Assembly: GCA_024279115.1 (NCBI GenBank)
Contig: JAJRRW010000084.1
Coordinates: forward strand, 1-35,069
DNA length: 35,069 nt
Source of the DNA: Alphaproteobacteria bacterium
Lineage (GTDB): Bacteria > Pseudomonadota > Alphaproteobacteria > Rhizobiales > JAKIUO01
Direction of reading: 5' to 3'
In this document: positions 33,631 to 35,069 of the stretch, in pieces
Layout: each line of letters opens with the position of its first letter
How positions within the stretch are numbered: position 1 is the stretch's first letter
The notes under the pieces: model-generated
What the model was told of the DNA's origin: nothing
Databases searched by the model: none
The model's input: the letters and a program-made list of their open reading frames with translations, nothing else
Made by a program: the position numbers and the translations under genes

Positions 33631-33963
33631 TCATTTTTGAAAATCATAGGCGCGCTCGACTTTGGCGATCTGCAAAGAAAAACGGGCATACCACTTGTCT
33701 TTGCCCAGCTGTTGGGCGTGCAGATGTTCGCCTTGGCGTTTCCACGCCGCGATCGCGGCCCGGTCGCGCCAATAGGAGACCGTGATGCCAAACCCGTCAG
33801 CGCTGCGCGTGCTGTGTGATCCCAAAAAACCGGGCTGTTGCGCGGCCAGCTCGTCCATGTGCACCGCCATGCGCTGATAGCCTGCTTCATCATCTTTTGT
33901 GCGTTGAGCGGTAAAAATAACGGCGTAATAGGGAGGCTGGGGCAGTTTGGCAAAGTCACTCAT
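33631..33963 (-). CDS. ABM-fold small protein (antibiotic biosynthesis monooxygenase family)
   Basis: 110 aa from the ATG at 33961-33963 (MSDFAKLPQPPYYAVIFTAQ); the frame extends further upstream but would overlap the next gene. The dimeric alpha/beta ABM pattern is visible: YAVIFTAQ, YQRMAVHMDELAAQQPGFLG, GITVSYWRDRAAIAAWKRQG and HLHAQQLGKDKWYARFSLQI. Relatives include haem- or quinone-modifying monooxygenases, but many have no known substrate. It follows the 73-aa membrane protein by 10 bp, forming an operon with leuD. The ribosome site is weak (AGAG). Confidence 0.85.
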   Translation of the reverse strand: MSDFAKLPQPPYYAVIFTAQRTKDDEAGYQRMAVHMDELAAQQPGFLGSHSTRSADGFGITVSYWRDRAAIAAWKRQGEHLHAQQLGKDKWYARFSLQIAKVERAYDFQK

Positions 33964-33973
33964 AAAAAAATCT

Positions 33974-34195
33974 CTATGACAGTTTGAGCGCCAATGCCCC
34001 GACAAAGCTGGCAACGCCAATGATCAACAAGGCGATGGCCGCGCCTGGCAATGATTTTTGTCCCTGCGAGCGCCGCTTCATGGCGGCATAGATCACCAGC
34101 ATGAACAAAAAGGCGGCCAGGATAAACAATCCAAGCGACAGTCCTTGCACCACCTCAGGGGCCAGTCCCCATGCGTTTGTTGCGGCCATTTCCAT
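33974..34195 (-). CDS. Small two-helix membrane protein
   Basis: 73 aa from the ATG at 34193-34195, with AAGGGG eight bases upstream. Two transmembrane helices are clear: LSLGLFILAAFLFMLVIYAA and AAIALLIIGVASFVGALAL, with a basic loop MKRRSQGQKS between them, predicting both ends in the periplasm. No family recognised. It lies 31 bp after leuD and 10 bp before the ABM-fold gene, so all three are probably on one transcript. Confidence 0.7.
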   Translation of the reverse strand: MEMAATNAWGLAPEVVQGLSLGLFILAAFLFMLVIYAAMKRRSQGQKSLPGAAIALLIIGVASFVGALALKLS

Positions 34196-34226
34196 CTTTT
34201 GCCCCTTTGCGCTTTGCGACCTAGAC

Positions 34227-34832
34227 TTAAAGCCAGGGCCTGCTTTGTGCCAATTGTTGTTCAAATTTTTCGATGACCTCAGATTTTTGCAAGGTCAGGC
34301 CAATATCATCCAGTCCCTCAATCAGGCAATGTTTGCGAAACGGGTCGATCTCGAAATGTATTTTGCCGCCATCGGGGCCGGTTATTTCTTGTGCGGGCAG
34401 ATCAATGGTGATGGTGGCGTTGGCGCCGCGCTGCGCATCATCCATCAACAGCGCCACTTGAGACGCGGGCAGCCTGATCGGCAAAATACCGTTCTTGAAA
34501 CAGTTATTGTAAAAAATATCGGCAAAACTCTCGGCGACAACGCAGCGAATACCAAAGTCCAAAATGGCCCAGGGCGCATGTTCGCGCGACGAACCGCAAC
34601 CAAAATTTTCGCCTGCAACAAGGATTTTCGCCTGGCGATAGGCGGGCTGATTGAGCACAAAATCGGGGCGTTCAGCGCCATTTTCATCATAGCGCATTTC
34701 GGAAAACAGATGCTTGCCAAGGCCCGTGCGTTCAATGGTTTTCAAAAACTGTTTGGGGATAATCATATCGGTATCCACATTGATCAAGGACAGGGGCGCG
34801 CCAACCCCGGTGAGTCTGGTGAATTTCTCCAT
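34227..34832 (-). CDS. leuD: 3-isopropylmalate dehydratase small subunit
   Basis: Small (swivel-domain) subunit that with LeuC isomerises 2- to 3-isopropylmalate in leucine synthesis. 201 aa from the ATG at 34830-34832 ([14 protein letters not shown]), with AAGGA upstream; the frame runs on to 34904 without support. Motifs are [20 protein letters not shown], the substrate loop [18 protein letters not shown] and [18 protein letters not shown], all typical of LeuD. leuC is not in the 237 bp visible upstream and must lie elsewhere, as is common in alphaproteobacteria. It leads a run of minus-strand genes to leuB. Confidence 0.97.
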   Translation of the reverse strand: MEKFTRLTGVGAPLSLINVDTDMIIPKQFLKTIERTGLGKHLFSEMRYDENGAERPDFVLNQPAYRQAKILVAGENFGCGSSREHAPWAILDFGIRCVVAESFADIFYNNCFKNGILPIRLPASQVALLMDDAQRGANATITIDLPAQEITGPDGGKIHFEIDPFRKHCLIEGLDDIGLTLQKSEVIEKFEQQLAQSRPWL

Positions 34833-34979
34833 GATATGTGATCCTTGTTGTTGCTGATCAGCGCGCTTGTACCGCGCCCAACCACAGATGCCATACTCGC
34901 GCAATCAATGCAAACCAGACCGCCAAAAGGGTAGTGTCTCAGTTTGAAATCAATTTGAATATAGTAGCCTGCCGCCGCG

Positions 34980-35041
34980 GTCTGAAATGTCTTCGCCAGA
35001 CGGGCTGCCTATGCAGCAGGCACCAAAGGCCAAGCCTTTGG
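34980..35041. other. Three consecutive hairpins at the right edge, upstream of leuD
   Basis: GTCTG/CAGAC (34980-34984/34997-35001), GCTGC-ctat-GCAGC (35004-35017) and CCAAAGGC-caa-GCCTTTGG (35023-35041) follow each other with only 2-5 bases between them. GCCTGC near 34967 can also pair with GCAGGC around 35016-35021, enclosing the first two. This could be a structured RNA, a leader of leuD on the minus strand, or part of a dispersed repeat. The remaining bases to the window end show no gene. Confidence 0.4.
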
Positions 35042-35069
35042 AAACCATTTGATAACAGGGGGTTGGGGA

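Noticed and set aside
1-35069. CRISPR arrays, tRNA or rRNA genes, IS elements, prophage genes
   Set aside because: Reading both strands I found no regularly spaced direct repeats, no tRNA T-arm-like sequences, no transposase or integrase and no phage structural genes.

Overview
The window looks like a chromosomal segment of an alphaproteobacterium, most likely of the Hyphomicrobiales (Rhizobiales) type. This rests on the gene set and order: leuD-leuB-asd lie close together; the malic enzyme is the long MaeB form fused to a phosphotransacetylase-like domain; isocitrate lyase is the long (531 aa) form; and a ScfR/RamB-type regulator sits between malate synthase G and isocitrate lyase. I cannot name a genus. 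I see no phage, IS, CRISPR, tRNA or rRNA; coding density is high and most gaps are short.

Layout. 1-4.7 kb is a glyoxylate-shunt locus: the 5' part of glcB (minus), a ScfR/RamB-like regulator (minus), a TTTACA-rich operator-like region, a small unknown gene and aceA (plus). 4.8-12.1 kb holds a DEAD-box RNA helicase with a DbpA-type RNA-binding domain, a small hypothetical gene, a GGDEF-EAL protein with a degenerate GGDEF site, and mutS. 12.2-17.8 kb holds maeB, a Fax/metaxin-like glutathione S-transferase, a soluble globin-coupled chemotaxis transducer and a cytochrome c. 18.1-22.3 kb is a glcDEF operon (glycolate oxidase). 22.3-24.6 kb encodes a long exported Ala/Lys/Pro-rich protein with recurring RWV[FY] motifs, which I cannot assign. 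24.7-28.4 kb holds a solitary mobB, a Crp/Fnr regulator without the FNR cysteines, a CAP-domain lipoprotein, a 75-aa hypothetical and an EamA transporter. 28.8-34.8 kb holds asd, proline iminopeptidase, a DUF420 membrane protein, a cysteine-containing exported protein, leuB, an ABM-fold small protein, a 73-aa membrane protein and leuD.

How the genes work together (inference): GlcDEF oxidises glycolate to glyoxylate and AceA makes glyoxylate plus succinate from isocitrate. GlcB condenses glyoxylate with acetyl-CoA to malate, and MaeB decarboxylates malate to pyruvate. The window thus carries nearly a full C2-to-pyruvate route, with a likely acyl-CoA-responsive regulator between two of its genes. 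leuB/leuD and asd supply branched-chain and aspartate-family amino acids.

Most noteworthy non-gene signals: a cluster of six TTTACA/TGTAAA half-sites between the ScfR-like regulator and the aceA side; two copies of a structured intergenic repeat about 120 bp long (14.6 kb and 33.5 kb); a strong palindrome just upstream of the proline iminopeptidase gene; a transcription terminator apparently embedded in the 3' coding end of the convergent RWV-repeat gene; and three consecutive hairpins at the right edge.
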